A stretch of 64,000 bases of DNA from Tricholomella constricta (lineage: Eukaryota > Basidiomycota > Agaricomycetes > Agaricales > Lyophyllaceae): positions 1,674,001-1,738,000 of the forward strand of contig JAACJP010000001.1 of the NCBI GenBank assembly GCA_013368375.1, in the 5' to 3' direction. Each line of letters starts with the position of its first letter. Position 1 is the stretch's first letter. Under the pieces are notes generated by a model that did not search any database, was not told where the DNA came from, and saw nothing but the letters and a program-made list of their open reading frames with translations. A program made the position numbers and the translations under genes. This document shows positions 33,219 to 45,609 of the stretch, in pieces.

Positions 33219-35214
33219 ATGGCTGAAAAAGATGCCACAGCGAGGCTTCGAAGAGCCGTCAAGGGTGCGTTTCATCGTCTCCAAGTGGCGCCATGTCCCA
33301 CTAAATCAGTGGCACTCAGAGAATAACTTGTTTCTGGTCAAGCGCCTCGTCCAGAGGACCGACATGCGGAATCCTGACTCTGCACCACGGCGCTATACCT
33401 CGCTGGCATGGGCGGCTGTCCTAGGACATGAGGAGACCTTTGAGTTCTTGCTGACAGCAGGTCATGACGACGACGAACTGAGCAAGGTGTGTATGCATGT
33501 CAACTCACCATCTATATGCACCTATATCTTAATATAAACAGGACTCTGAAAACAACACGATCCTCATGCTCCTGGCCGACCACAAGCCCCCTCCCACTAA
33601 CCCGTATTCTTCCCAACAATCATCAAACGATGTCTCGGGCGCAACGCTGCGCATGGCTCGCTTATATTACGATCACTATACCGGTATCTTGGACTGGGCG
33701 AATGGTCAAGGAAAAACAGCTCTACATATCGCTGCGATAAAGGGAAACGAGGAACTTGTGAGGGTATGTGTCATTTTACGCGGTTCAGCTGCATGACCGC
33801 TCTTACTTACCTCATAATCGTTTGTCAGATGTTCTGCGACTTGGGGGCAGACGTTGATCTTCCCGATAACAAAGGAAACACGCCCTTGCATTAGTACGTC
33901 TTGACTGAATTCGGCAGCATTATCGTGGCTCACCTTACATATTACAGCGCTAGCTCGTGGGGACACATACCGGTTAGTTTGATTCAAAGCTCTTCATTTC
34001 CAGATTATTGAAGCAAAAACAGGTTGTACAACTGCTCATCGAACGTGGATGCCAGTTTGCGGCTCGAAATAATGAAGGCTTCACCGCGTCCGATTACGCT
34101 TATTCGTGAGGAGCAAGCAAATTTTCTTTGAGCCTCGAACTAATGAAGTTCCTTCAGCTTCAGCACACGGGACACTTTGCAGGACACGGCTCGCATGACC
34201 TTCGAAAATAACAAAAAGTCGCGAAGGAATGTATTTGCTCAGGCAGCTGAACGAGGCAACGAATGGGGCGGGTCTTCTCCGATTCCCATGCTGCCCCCAA
34301 ATGTACCTCCCAAGAACCGCGATACCATGCCCAGGATGAGGAGTGGGTCTGGCACAAGTCGTTCTACCACCACCGCCTCGGATAGCGGGGATATGGATAG
34401 CAATGGCTTGGCGCCTGGGCACCACAGCCAGTCATCCTATTCTGCTTCTTCATCTCCCTCACAGCCTTCGGCATCAAACTCGTACTACCATAATCAACAC
34501 CTATCTGGTCACCTTACACCCCAAATGACGGCGACAAGCAGTACACTCACGGTTTCGGGTACTCCTGTCAACCCAGCATCTGCGTTATCCCCAATTGCAA
34601 ATCGCATGCGAGAGCGGGATGCAGACGCCAGGGAAAAGTACCTCCTGCGTAATCGAAGTGGGAGCCAAGGAACTTCATCCACGGACAATAGATCGCAGAA
34701 TGGGTCCCATTTTGCGTCGGCTGGGCCTTCGGCGGACGGCGATGACATCACTGCCTTGAATCATGTCCCCCACAGCGGTGCTACGACCCCTCGACGACTG
34801 CGTCCTTCAGTATCAGCAGCTCAACTTCGCACAGTAGAAACATCATCACCAGCCCCCACTACCCACACTATACACACACAGCCCGAAAGCCGGCATAGAT
34901 CGGGCACAAATCCATCTACACGACCATCTCAACCGTCACAACCTCTACTCACCCGCTCATCATCCATCTCAACGTCACCGCGATCCTTAACCAGTCCAGA
35001 CCGTGTTTTGGACGACAACGAATCGTATATCGGCCCACCAAGTCAGTACGCTCAGTTCCCGGAACCGCCGCCAGTCCCGGAGGAAATCAGTACGCCGATG
35101 GCAAATCGTCGAAAGGCATTCCACCTCTTGTCGAAACCTCTGCCACCCATTGAACAGCCGGCGTCGACCAGTCACCGGCGCGGAATGTCGGCAGCTTCAG
35201 TTCGCGGCGCATAA
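33219..35214 (+). CDS. Ankyrin-repeat protein with Ser-rich tail, 7 exons
   Basis: Exons 33219-33264, 33320-33486, 33542-33763, 33829-33893, 33948-33972, 34023-34105 and 34164-35214 give 552 aa. The ankyrin repeats occupy roughly residues 10-200: NLFLVKRLVQRTD, RYTSLAWAAVLGHEETFEFLLTAGH, GKTALHIAAIKGNEELVRMFCDLGADVD, GNTPLHYASSWGHIPVVQLLIERGCQF, then EGFTASDYAYS. The remaining 340 residues are Ser/Thr/Pro/Gln-rich and probably disordered and phosphorylated. The layout (short ankyrin block plus long Ser-rich tail) resembles Avo2 of yeast TORC2, but ankyrin proteins are many, so I leave the role open. It is divergent from the STEEP1-like gene with about 215 bp between starts. Confidence 0.85.
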
Positions 35215-35564
35215 CTTGTCCGGAATGTAGAGCGGTTTCTGAACCCGTGTCTGTACTATCAGCGTCTGTATTGTTTATCCCACTTCCCGTAGTAGTAGCT
35301 GTCTCGTCCTGCTTTGATTGTTGTTGTTACAAGATGTATGAATAGATGGCTCGTGGTGCACACTGTCCTCAACGAGGAGTAAGTAGCCTGTCAGACAGGT
35401 GACCGGAGGAACGAACGCTGGTGACCTGGCGAGGCTGCGGAGAGTGCCGATTATGGTGAGAACAGTGATCTGAGAGGGCAAGTGGCCTTGACCCCCTACT
35501 TAAACCTCGCGAATGTTCGCTTCAACCCACGAAGACCATCTTAGCTGCTTGGCTTCGTGACACA
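35215..35564. other. Intergenic region
   Basis: 350 bp between the ankyrin gene and the transporter gene. It holds terminator and promoter sequence only, with no gene seen. Confidence 0.45.
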
Positions 35565-38076
35565 ATGATGCCCCCCATTGCAGACAGTGATCCCGACCCC
35601 ACCACCCAGATACCCTGGCCGACTGGCCGCTCGAGACAGGCGCCGGCTTCTGAATCCGTCGACACCTCCAAGACCGTAACCCCCGCCGCTGACGACGGCG
35701 TCCAGCGAAATGCGCCTGAGAGTAGCGCCAAGGCGGATACAGAACCTGGCAGGCGTCGGTTATCGACATGGGATCTCATCACACTGAGTATCTCAATGGC
35801 AGGAGCCCAGATTGCCTGGACCGTTGAGCTAGGGTGAGTGTCGTCATCGTGAGAAGGTAGCGACAACTCAACGTTCCTCTGCAGCTATGGTACACCATTC
35901 CTTCTTAGCCTGGGGCTCTCCGCGCATGTAACGTCTCTTGTGTGGTTGGCGGGACCCATCAGTGGGCTCATTGCCCAACCAGTGATAGGTGAAGGCTTTC
36001 TTATATCACAGAAGTTGAGATATTTATGCCGTGCAGGTGCCCTGTCTGATTCTTCGACTTCGAAGTACCGTCGGCGATACTGGATCTTCTTGTCTACCAT
36101 CGCTCTCGTTATCTCCACCTTCACGCTTGCTTATTGTCAGGAGTTGGCAGCAATCCTCGTCGATCTGTTTGGCGCAGGCGAGGGCGACTGGGACGACGTG
36201 CGGAAACAGCAGGTATAAGCTCTTCCTGCCTCTCAGGGGCCCAGAGGCTTATTCGCAATCCCCAGGCTAAGACTACTGCCATAAGCTTCGCTGTCGTCTC
36301 GTTTTATGTCTTGGATTTTGCTTTGAATGGGCTTCAAGCCTCTCTCAGAAATCTCCTTCTCGACATCGCTCCTGCTGACCAACTCAATGCTGGGAATGCA
36401 TGGCATGGTCGAATGACCAACGCCGGCAACATCGTCGGGTTTGGCTTCGGTGCGCACTGAGTTTATGTCATGTCAAGAGCGGATTTACTGAAAAAGTGCT
36501 CGTATAGGATTCCTTCCCCTTGCAAAGTTACCTATAATCCGGCTTCTGGGAGGCGACCAGTTTCGCAAGTTCTGCGTCATCTGTATCGTCATTCTTGTTA
36601 TCACCGTCTGGATAACTTGTTATTGTCATGAAGAGCAAGCACGTCAGCCAATGCATCAGAGGAACAACAGATCGTAGGGCTTTATTCTCATCTATTACGG
36701 ATGGACTTATCAACTCAAGTTGTCATCAGTAAATTCAAGGATGTCCTCATGGGGATTCAGTCTGCGATCGTTACTCTTCCGAAGCCCGTCCGACGTGTTT
36801 GCTTTGTTCAGCTGTTTGCGTTCATGGGATGGTATTTACATCCTTGAAATACTCGTGTTTAGGCCCTTATGCATGCCTTTAGGTTCCCATTCCTTTTCTA
36901 TTCGTATGTGGTGATGCCATTTTATCCAGATCTTTTGCTCACCCCTGCATAGGACGACATACATGGGCCAAGTAATGGCGTACGAACTTCAGAAGGAACC
37001 TGATCACGAGTATGCCACTCGCACAGGAGAATTTGCCATGCTCTTATACAGTATCGGCACGTCGATTCTATCTCTGACAGTCTCGATTGACTAAACCCTC
37101 CTTTGCAGTTGGTGTTGTCACGGGCAGCATTTTACCCCATCTTGCTAATCGCGATCGTCGGTTGTTGGCATCCACGGAGGATGTAGATGAGGACGCTGAG
37201 ATGGCTCGCCTTCGACACACCGTTCGGGAATGGCGTGCAGATGCTGTTCGCCAAGGCAAACCTCTCCGACTACCCATCATGCCATTCCTGTTGCGCAATA
37301 TCTGGACAGGAGCATTGATACTGTTCTCCGTCCTCACCTTCTCAACCTTTTTCATCACGACTGTTGTTCAGGTGTGTTCTTCGACCAGCCCGGTGAATGC
37401 TGTCGCTGACACTTTGTTTTCAGGCAACAATCTTCATTAGCCTGGTGGGTATCTGCTGGGCAGTGGCGATGTGGGTGCCTTTCGCGATCATCATGGAGGT
37501 GTGTTATCGAGTCGTCCATATTATGCCAAATTGATCCCGGTTCAGGTCCTCAAAGAAGGATCTGCTCCCCCCACGACTGCTGCGCTGGCTGCGAGAAGGC
37601 CATCTCACGTCCGTGTCCTGTCGACGCCACCGACCATGCGCCGCCCTGTTGATGAGAGACAGCCTTTACTTCGTCGCCGATCATTCCAAGCGTATGAACC
37701 TAGCCCAGAGGATGCTGCTGTTGCTCCGATGGCTGGTGGAACTGTTCTTGGAATTCATAACCTTGCTATTGTCATGCCTCAGTTCGTTGTAAGTAATAAA
37801 CATTTGTTGACCCTATGATCAACCTAACATTTCGATTAGGTCGCTCTAGTCACCAGTGCGATTTTCCGTATCGTTGATGGCGCACCTCCTGACGCGCCAA
37901 CGGATGGCCACACCTACCTCGGGAAGGTGGGTGTCGGCTGGGTCTTGCGTTTCGGTGGATGTATGACTTTGATTGGTGCACTGATCGTTCGACGAGTCCC
38001 ACCCACGCCAACTGAGAAGGCGATGCGACGCAGGCTTGGTGAAATGCAGCTCCTCCGTGAAGAAACCAGCCCTTAG
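35565..38076 (+). CDS. Sucrose/alpha-glucoside-type transporter (GPH/SUT family), multi-exon
   Basis: Twelve-helix proton symporter of the plant SUT and fission-yeast Sut1 type, probably importing sucrose or maltose-like alpha-glucosides. After a soluble N-terminal tail of about 75 residues come WDLITLSISMAGAQIAWTVELGYGTPFLLSLGLS, the loop motif LVWLAGPISGLIAQPVIGALSD followed by SKYRRRYWIFLST, then DFALNGLQASLRNLLLDIAPADQLNAGNAWHGRMTNAGNIVGFGFG, FVQLFAFMGWFPFLFYRTTYMGQVM, and C-terminal helices around GGTVLGIHNLAIVMPQFVVALVTSAIFRIVDG. A long cytoplasmic loop with Arg/Ser-rich sequence (RRPSHVRVLSTPPTMRRP) sits before the last helices. It ends GEMQLLREETSP. There are about ten short introns; some middle joints (36,640-36,760) were placed by frame only. 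Confidence 0.87.
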
Positions 38077-38516
38077 TAGTATCGTTGCTTGGACTCTTAC
38101 ACTTTCCCTCCGGTCTTATAAACGCCTCATACAGCGGGTTATGGTCGTCGTCGTAGAACTAATGTACTGATGGACATCTATTGTCATGACTGAATGATAC
38201 ACATCACATAATCCCAGTCGTCCACGTCGTTCGTGGAGATGAATCGACATGGGATTGGCGTTGTCGGGGGACGCGTCTCGTTTTCAAATATGTTCTGGGA
38301 GAAGACTGGGACTTGGGAACGAATGAATGGCTATCCTTGGAGAACGACAGGGAAATAGAACCTACATGACGCGGCGCGAGACGGGATATAGAATAGTCGG
38401 ACAGATAGGCTCCGTTTCGACAGCGCCGCGAATGGTGACATAGTCCCCATAACACGAATCGCTTCGGAGAGCAATGGGCTGTCTGTCAATTACGTTGGCA
38501 GGATGCACTCGGAGAG
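38077..38516. other. Intergenic region between converging genes
   Basis: 440 bp between the transporter stop and the DPH6 stop. No gene or repeat was recognised. Confidence 0.45.
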
Positions 38517-40860
38517 TTATGTCCGGTATGACACACCTCCGCCCTTGACAGAGATGATAGCGCACGCTGCATCGCTCTCGTCAAACCTTGACATTTCCCA
38601 TTCTAAGACCGCCCCGTCGGGGAAATCTATGTGTTCTGTCGACGGAACATTAAGGAATGAAACCTCGGAACAATGGGACTTTTTACGTTGTTCAAAAATG
38701 GGTTTTCGAAATTCCATAATGATACCGTCATCTTCGTCTTCGTCCACGACTGCACAGCGACCAGTGTGCAGTAAGACTTGTTTCTCGATTGAAGCATTCT
38801 TTGGCAATGCTTTGACCACTATGTATAACGTTGGTGCTCTAGGCGCCTGTAATAGACGTGAGATAGATAACGCGAGATCATGAAAGGGAACAAACCTCGC
38901 GGGACGCATAGTGAACACGTTTGACATGTAAAAGATCATTCGTATCTGCAAGCCAATACAAGACTAGCTGGGAATACCCAGGCCATCCCAGACCTGAGTT
39001 ACCTCTCAGGACATCGGTAACCCGTGAAACATGCTGCGATGCTAGCGCTGTTTCCAGGGACAGTGAGCGCGTCGAGGGGAGAGCGAGCTGACTAGGTATG
39101 AGTCCGATTTGTCCAGAAATGAAGATGCGCTCTCCCGCCTGAGATGAAGGTCGATGAGGCGCACTCTAATTTAACATCGAGGATGTGGCACGTACTGTGA
39201 TAGCCTGAGAGTAAGGTCCGATGTTGGCTGGTGCCCAATAACTCAGACTCTGGACGTGAAGAGCCTGGCGATCGGTCGGACTACTCTCGACAAAGGCTAT
39301 ACAATCAAGGCGGACGCGTATTGGAAGTGGGAGATCAACAGCCACACATGCACGTGCCGGAGGGCTGGAACCAAAGAAAGTGGAATAAATCGCATTGACA
39401 CGAGCGAATAAATCAATGGATGAGATAAATATGTTGATATTGGTGCAGTTGGAGATATTAAGGCCATGCTCCTTGAGGCGCGCTGTTGGTAGCGAGTCAA
39501 CCACTCATCGAGGAAACGATGTGAAAGAAAATGATTGGACCTTCTAGGAGGCCGAAACATTCCGTGACCTCTTCCTCAATTGATATTTCTGCCAGAGAAC
39601 TGTCCAGTGGACGTTCGATATTCGAAATCGAGATCCAAGAATTTAATTTTCTGCTAGCGGCGACCTTGGCTGGCAACTCATCCACATGTGTTGGCTCAGC
39701 GGTATCACACTGTGGAGCTTGTAAGGGTGCTTTCTGAGAAGTCGCCAAATTATCCCGTAGAGTGATGAAATCATCCTCCAATAGTGGAGGGATAGGGAGC
39801 TCGAAAGTTTCTTGGGGAGGCTTCGCTTCCAGGACTGCATTTTTTATTCGTAGAAATGCAACTGTTGCGACATCGTTATCCAAATGGATTACAGGTTCGA
39901 CTTCGGTGCTAATCGTCAAGGTTAGATCACTAACCTTGTCACCACGCGGAGAAGGGGAGAAGGGGGAACGTACGGGACAATACGATGTTTAAAAAGGGGG
40001 CAATCCAGAGTTAGAGTCTCGTATTCCCCACCTTCGCCACAAATGTGAGCGCCATAGAGCTGATTCTGTAGGCGAGCATTGAAAATCAAAGAAACAAACA
40101 TTCTAATTTCAGGCTTACCAATTTCACCAGAGTAGGCTGCATCTGGGCAAGAGTCTTTCCGAGATGCTTGGTAGTCAGGCCAATACCTGCGACTTTGATC
40201 AGAATGGCCTCCATCCCCGCGCTGATCATCTCAGTGAAGAGTTCTGCCTGATCCCTGTTCCACAGGTAGCACAGTGGAGTCAAGCCAAGCCGTTGACATC
40301 TTTAGATGATATTAAAACACTGATCACAAGGATAAGAGGGGGCTCACACATGTTCAACGCGAACACGCTGATAGTTCGATAAGATCGCGCCTACCGAAAC
40401 GCCTTGAATATCCTGATGATGAGACTACAACAAGGATAAGAGTCCGCAAGTATACGGGCATAATTTATATACCTTGACTTCGGACAACAAGGCAAAGAGA
40501 TCTTCCGTCTCGTCTCCCTGGACGCCATGTGCAGTCTTCGCGTTCCTGCTACCGTACTCTGAACCCTGTTCCACTGCATTGCCAGTGATGACGCGCCGAT
40601 ACAGCGGAACATCCAGTGCACGAGCAACAAATTCTATCGCGTCTTGACCAACAGTTTGATAGAGATACGAGTCGAGTTCCTCTGAGTAGATAAGATATTT
40701 CGTCGGAAGGGCTCAGATCAGACGCAGGCAGTAGTTGCAGACCTTTTCCGACCTCAGGACCCAGAGAAGCTGCAGCCACGAGTTCATGGCCGTTCTTTGC
40801 ACAGTGGAGGAGGTTGAAGCAGCTGTCCTTGCCGCCGCTGAGGAGGGCAAGATATTTCAT
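38517..40860 (-). CDS. DPH6: Diphthine-ammonia ligase, multi-exon
   Basis: Last enzyme of diphthamide synthesis on elongation factor 2, amidating diphthine with ammonium and ATP. It starts MKYLALLSGGKDSCFNLLHC at 40860, which contains the PP-loop SGGKDS. Next come EFVARALDVPLYRRVITGNAVEQGSEYG, EDLFALLSEVK, VGAILSNYQRVRVEHVCQRLGLTPLCYLWNRDQAELFTEMI, and the family signature YGAHICGEGGEYETLTLDCPLF. As in other fungi, RidA/YjgF-like domains are fused C-terminally: YWAPANIGPYSQAI near 39,220 and a second around VKALPKNASIEKQVLLHTGRC near 38,800, closing with GAVLEWEMSRFDESDAACAIIS. It is divergent from FRS1 with 122 bp between starts; both genes serve translation. Confidence 0.9.
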
Positions 40861-40982
40861 CGTCGAGGGTCAGTTCCAAAAAGGTAATCAGGGTGTCTGG
40901 TGTCCTGACACTCCCGATTTGACTCACGATCTCCGGATTTATGGGAAAGAACTGACTCCTCCTCAAATTTCTATCCTCTGCA

Positions 40983-43357
40983 ATGCCTACTATAGCCGTC
41001 GACAAGGCTGATCTTTGGGAACGGCTTGGCCAGGAGTATTGTAGGCCGATCAGCGTATCCTGTGTCCTGGACTTGTTCTGATCTTTGTGATTGCCACTAG
41101 CCACAGAGGACTTCGACAAGCTTTGCTTCGAGTATGGACTAGAACTGGATGAGGACGTGCGTTGACTGCATACTTTGTAGCAATCGACCTTACGCAAAAA
41201 TATACAGACAACTGCAGACGTCGAGGAAGCGATCAAGGCCGGTTTGCCTGCCGAACGTCCAGTGCGTCTTGCCCATATAATTTGTCTCCATCTTAACATA
41301 GGGGCTGCTCTAGCAACTGAAAATCGAAGTTCCTGCGAACAGGTATCGAAATCCCTATATATGTCCTTTATACAGGAACGTACTAAGTACGGCGATCTGC
41401 CTAGATACGACCTTCTCTGTTTCGAGGGAATCGCTCGCGCTCTGCGCATCTTCCTCCAGAAATGCGAAGCTCCTCAATACAAGCTTGTCTACCCTCCAGG
41501 AGGCGAATCTCAGCTCCTAACAGTAACTTGCGACCCCGAGGTTAGTCCAGGCTTGTACGATGCAACGGTACTCTTACGATCTTACAAAAGGTGAAAAAAA
41601 TTAGACCTTTCTTCGCCTGCGCCATCCTCCGCAATGTCAAGTTCACGCCCCGGTCATACGCGTCCTTTATTGATTTGCAGGACAAGCTGCACCAAAACCT
41701 CTGCCGGCGGAGACAGCTAGTGGCCATTGGAACGCATGATTTGGATACCCTGAAAGCACCTTTCAGATACGAAGCCAAGCCCCCCAAAGACATTAAATTC
41801 ATGCCTCTGAACAAGGACAGGGCTTATACGGCAGAGGAGCTGATGACCGTGTACGAGGTGTGTCCGCCTTTTCTCATGATGCATGCCACCCAGTAAACAC
41901 TCGCCCCAGTCCGACAAGCACCTATCGAAATACCTCCCCATTATTCGCGACTCTCCCGTGTATCCTATTATATACGATTCGGTGGACCAGGTGCTGTCCA
42001 TGCCTCCGATAATCAACTCGGAACACAGCAAAATCACGTTGAACACAAGAAACATCTTCATAGATGTCACCGCAACAGATCAGACGAAGCTCGACATCGT
42101 CGTCAATATTGTGTCTACGATGTTCTCCGAGTACTGTGAGGACCCCTATACGTGAGCTTCCGTGTGTCCTCTCGCGTTTTTGTCATCTGACCGTTGACGT
42201 TCTAGTATTGAGCCCGTCAAGGTCATTCTACCTGATGGACAGACACGCATCTCCCCCGATTTATCAGAGCGCCACACCACTGCCCACGCGTCCTACGTGA
42301 ACTCATGCACAGGTCTTTCTCTGAACGCTCCCGAGGTCTCAACACTTCTGCAACGCATGGCGCTCCAGGCGAAAGTCTCGCCATCCAACGCCGACGAAAT
42401 ACAGGTGGCCATTCCTGCCACCCGGCCTGATATTCTGCATGAGTGCGATATCATGGAAGACGCTGCCATCGCATATGGCTTCAACAACCTGCCACACACG
42501 TTCCCCGCAACCAGCACGGTCGCGCAGCCCTTGGCCATCAGCAAGTTGAGTGATATCGTGCGCCTAGAATGGGCTCTCGCGGGCTGGATCGAGGTCCTCC
42601 CCTTGATTCTCGTACGTCTATCCACCCCCCCTCTTGATATCACTCTGACAGTGTGGCCACAGTGCTCGCACGAGGAGAACTTCGAGTTCCTGAACCACGT
42701 AGACGACGGCAACACGGCGGTGAAGATTGCGAACCCAAAGACGCTCGAGTTCCAGGTCGTGCGCACGACGCTCCTCCCTGGGCTTCTCAAGACGATTCGC
42801 GAGAATCGCTCGCACCCCCTCCCGATAAAGATTTTTGAGACCTCGGACGTCGTGTTCAAGGACACGACGCGCGAGCGCCAAGCGCGCAACGTCCGCCATG
42901 CGGCCGCGGTGTGGTGCAACAAGATCGCTGGGTTCGAGATTGTGCATGGCATGCTGGACCGCGCTATGAAGATGCTCGAGGTTCCGCGGATTGGAAACGA
43001 CAATTCCAAGGCCGAAACTGGCTACTACGTCAAAGAGAGCAGTGGTAGGTTCACTTTTGGAAGACGTGCATCGCCTGGAGCTAATCGTTTGCGTCAGACC
43101 CTGTGTACTTCCCTGGTCGGGCGGCAACGATCTTTTATCGTCCTCCCCCCGCGAAGGCTAACGGCACACCGTCTGTCATCAAGGAAGATATCAAGGCTGC
43201 GCTGCACATTCGCAAGGATATAGAAATCGGGACTCTTGGTATCCTGCATCCGACTGTCCTCGCGAAGTTCGAGATTGGATACCCTTGTTCTGCCCTCGAG
43301 TTCACGCTGGAGCCGTTCAAGAAGAAGATGCAGAAGATCTGGACGAACGATGAGTAA
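40983..43357 (+). CDS. FRS1: Cytosolic phenylalanine-tRNA ligase beta subunit, multi-exon
   Basis: Beta subunit of the alpha2-beta2 cytosolic PheRS. It starts [19 protein letters not shown] at 40983; the first intron is 41041-41100 and the stop ends at 43357. Landmarks are [34 protein letters not shown] and [31 protein letters not shown] (B3/4 region), [29 protein letters not shown] (B3/4 to B5), [26 protein letters not shown] (B5), and the core [38 protein letters not shown] with [13 protein letters not shown], ending [25 protein letters not shown]. There is no C-terminal anticodon-binding domain, which marks the archaeal/eukaryotic cytosolic form. Confidence 0.95.
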
Positions 43358-43589
43358 TAGAGAAGCAGTAGAATGTAACGAATGGGATGTATCAGATTAA
43401 TTGAATCCAGGCGGATAACTTTGATATTGCGCGAGAGCCTGCCCGTATTGTTATTACAGACTTACAAGACACATATCTTGCTTCGCCAATAGACCAAGAG
43501 CCCGGAGATCTGAGATCACTTTAATCCATACGCCTGGAATGGTCGAGACAAGCCTACTGCGAAGGATATGGGGACCTGCGTTGCAGGCC

Positions 43590-44464
43590 TCACTTTTTCG
43601 GCTTCCCCTCTTCCCCTCCCCCTGTAAGGACTGCGGCGAAACGAGGTGGCGTCAATCTGCGGACGGCGAAGAGAGAATGGATGTGACTTACTTGTAACCA
43701 CAAGGAAGCCCGCAATGTACATCCAGTATTTTTGGAGGAATGACTTTTCAGGGACAGGCACGATGGGCTCTCCCTCAGGAGATATGGGAGGAGGTGTCGC
43801 GAGTTGCGGGCTGGTGATTGGGTGGGTTCAGTGGCTGGCGTGCATGGGAACGAAATGGCTAAATGGGCTTACAGGGGAGGGAAATGCGAGCTTTTGAGAA
43901 TCACAGTGGATTTGACGCTCGCAAATGACTCGAAGGAGGGGGGCTGGAAGGCATGCTTGGTCGATTTTTTGGATCTAGACTTGGGACATGCACCGTCATG
44001 AGGAATGGGCGAAACAAAGTAATCGAGTGCATGAGGTTTGGGGTTGTGTGTATCCAGGGCATGAATGTATATGGATTCGGACGTGGCCTGGTGGAGATGG
44101 CACTGGTGAATAAGGGAGTGGTCAGCAGGGGCGGAGCCAGACTGGTCTAGAAGGGGCTTACAGCCTTGACTGAAGAGATTGCAGTATCTGCATCGCGTTC
44201 TAGTGCCACCTGATAGAGGAGTAGGTTTTTGTCTTTGACTGTATGGAAGGCCTCGGCAAAGGCGAAGAGGTCCTGGGAGAAGGAGGGGGAGGGCTGGAAG
44301 GAGAAGGAGTTGTTACCTGCAACGAGGACGGAACCACGCTCGGAGAACTGGGCGTGGGCGGCAGCGGGGTGGTATAAGCGGTGGAAGAGCCTGAGTTGAG
44401 TGGGATCTGCGTCGACGAGGGGGACGGCGAGGGCGAGCAGCGCGATGAGCAGCAGCGACATCAT
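43590..44464 (-). CDS. EMC10: ER membrane protein complex subunit 10-like, 4 exons
   Basis: It starts MMSLLLIALLALAVPLVDA at 44464, a signal peptide, followed by a lumenal domain (LRLFHRLYHPAAAHAQFSERGSV, FHTVKDKNLLLYQVALERD). Exon 2 carries IYIHALDTHNPKPHALDYFVSPIPHDGACP, a block I recognise from fungal and animal EMC10. A later exon has PPPISPEGEPIVPVPEKSFLQKYWMYIAGFLVVT, the single membrane anchor, and the last exon encodes a glycine/acid-rich end (ILTGGGEEGKPKK) stopping at 43590. EMC inserts tail-anchored and multipass proteins into the ER. Introns fall after VKA, SHFPPL and VVT, all in frame. Confidence 0.78.
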
Positions 44465-44666
44465 GGTCGGTCCAGAGTTGGCTTAAGTCGGGTCACGCGC
44501 GTGACCATGTGATCAGAGGTCGGTTCGTCATTGGCTACGGGGAAGCGAACAAGGTGATTGGATGGCCAGACGGGCGGCCAGACTTGATCGTCTGTGATTG
44601 GTCTGGACACTAATCGCGAGCAGCCTCGAGCTTAAATAAATTAAGAGGCCTCCTTAAATTCCTCCC

Positions 44667-45179
44667 ATGTCTATCTCCTACCAACTCCCTACTTCCCCCA
44701 CCATGATACCTGCTACAGACGGCTCTCTCCAGTCCACCCTCACCCTCCTCGACTCCCTCGTCTATTTCTATGAACAGGAGCGTGCTTGGATCCACCGCAC
44801 ACGTACTGCCCTCGACGACGCATACAAGCTATCCCAGCTTGAGCCAACACAATCCCTACCCTCGCCACCCCCAACAGACTCGGACTCCTCCAACAACAGC
44901 GACGTCTCAGATAATAATGATCCATCCCCAGCTTCGGCAGCGCAGGCAGCTTCGCAGTCGTCAAAGAGGAAGAAGGGGTTCAAGCTGAGGCTCAATAGTT
45001 GTGACAACCGCATCGCGTCGCCCAAGCCTATTCGGCGCATCGCCTCGCATAGTGACTTTACCCAGAGGAAGCAGATCCTGGATATGCTCGACAGAGCAAT
45101 GGAGGCCAGAATGGAGAGTTGCCAGAGAGTAAACCGTCTGGTGCGAGACGCCAATAGGGCAGACCTTCATTACCGGTGA
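44667..45179 (+). CDS. Hypothetical protein, single exon, 170 aa
   Basis: Frame from MSISYQLPTSPTMIPATDGS to RDANRADLHYR. It has an N-terminal helix-like part (TLTLLDSLVYFYEQERAWIHRTRTALDDAYKL), a Ser/Asp/Pro-rich middle, a basic patch (SSKRKKGFKLRL) and a C-terminal amphipathic helix with a DFTQRKQILDMLDRAMEARMESCQRVNRL heptad-like pattern. No family is recognised. An A/T-rich TATA-like stretch (TTAAATAAATTAA) lies about 30 bp upstream, and the gene is divergent from the EMC10-like gene. I think it is real because both ends look folded. Confidence 0.65.
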   Translation: MSISYQLPTSPTMIPATDGSLQSTLTLLDSLVYFYEQERAWIHRTRTALDDAYKLSQLEPTQSLPSPPPTDSDSSNNSDVSDNNDPSPASAAQAASQSSKRKKGFKLRLNSCDNRIASPKPIRRIASHSDFTQRKQILDMLDRAMEARMESCQRVNRLVRDANRADLHYR

Positions 45180-45609
45180 CTCTCCCGGGGACCAAGGTAA
45201 CGCCTGCAGACCGGCCCCTCGTCGGAGTGATGCTGATAGGTTCTCGCAGCCTATGCCCTGCCGTACATGTTTTGGAGGGATAGACAAGGAGTGCTCCATT
45301 AATAAAATTATCATGGTAGTCAAGGAATATGTATATGGCTATACAGTCGGACGAGCGAGGGCAAGCACGACTGGATCCGAAGGGTCGAGGTGGATCTAGA
45401 AAAGATATCGGAGATCGTCATCTCATCTTCCAAGTTCAGTGCTTAAGAGTTGCGATGCAGAAAACATAGGCGCGCGCCACTGCGCAGTAAAGCAAGACAA
45501 ACAGTCGCCGAATGCGGAATGCGCACGACTTGTCACAGCACACCGCCTTCATCACTCACCTAGCCCTCGTTCCCAATACCCCTTCACTCCTTCATTCTTC
45601 TCCTATCAT
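45180..45609. other. Intergenic region, BSD2 promoter
   Basis: 430 bp between the 44667 gene and BSD2. The last 100 bp are pyrimidine-rich. No gene is seen. Confidence 0.45.
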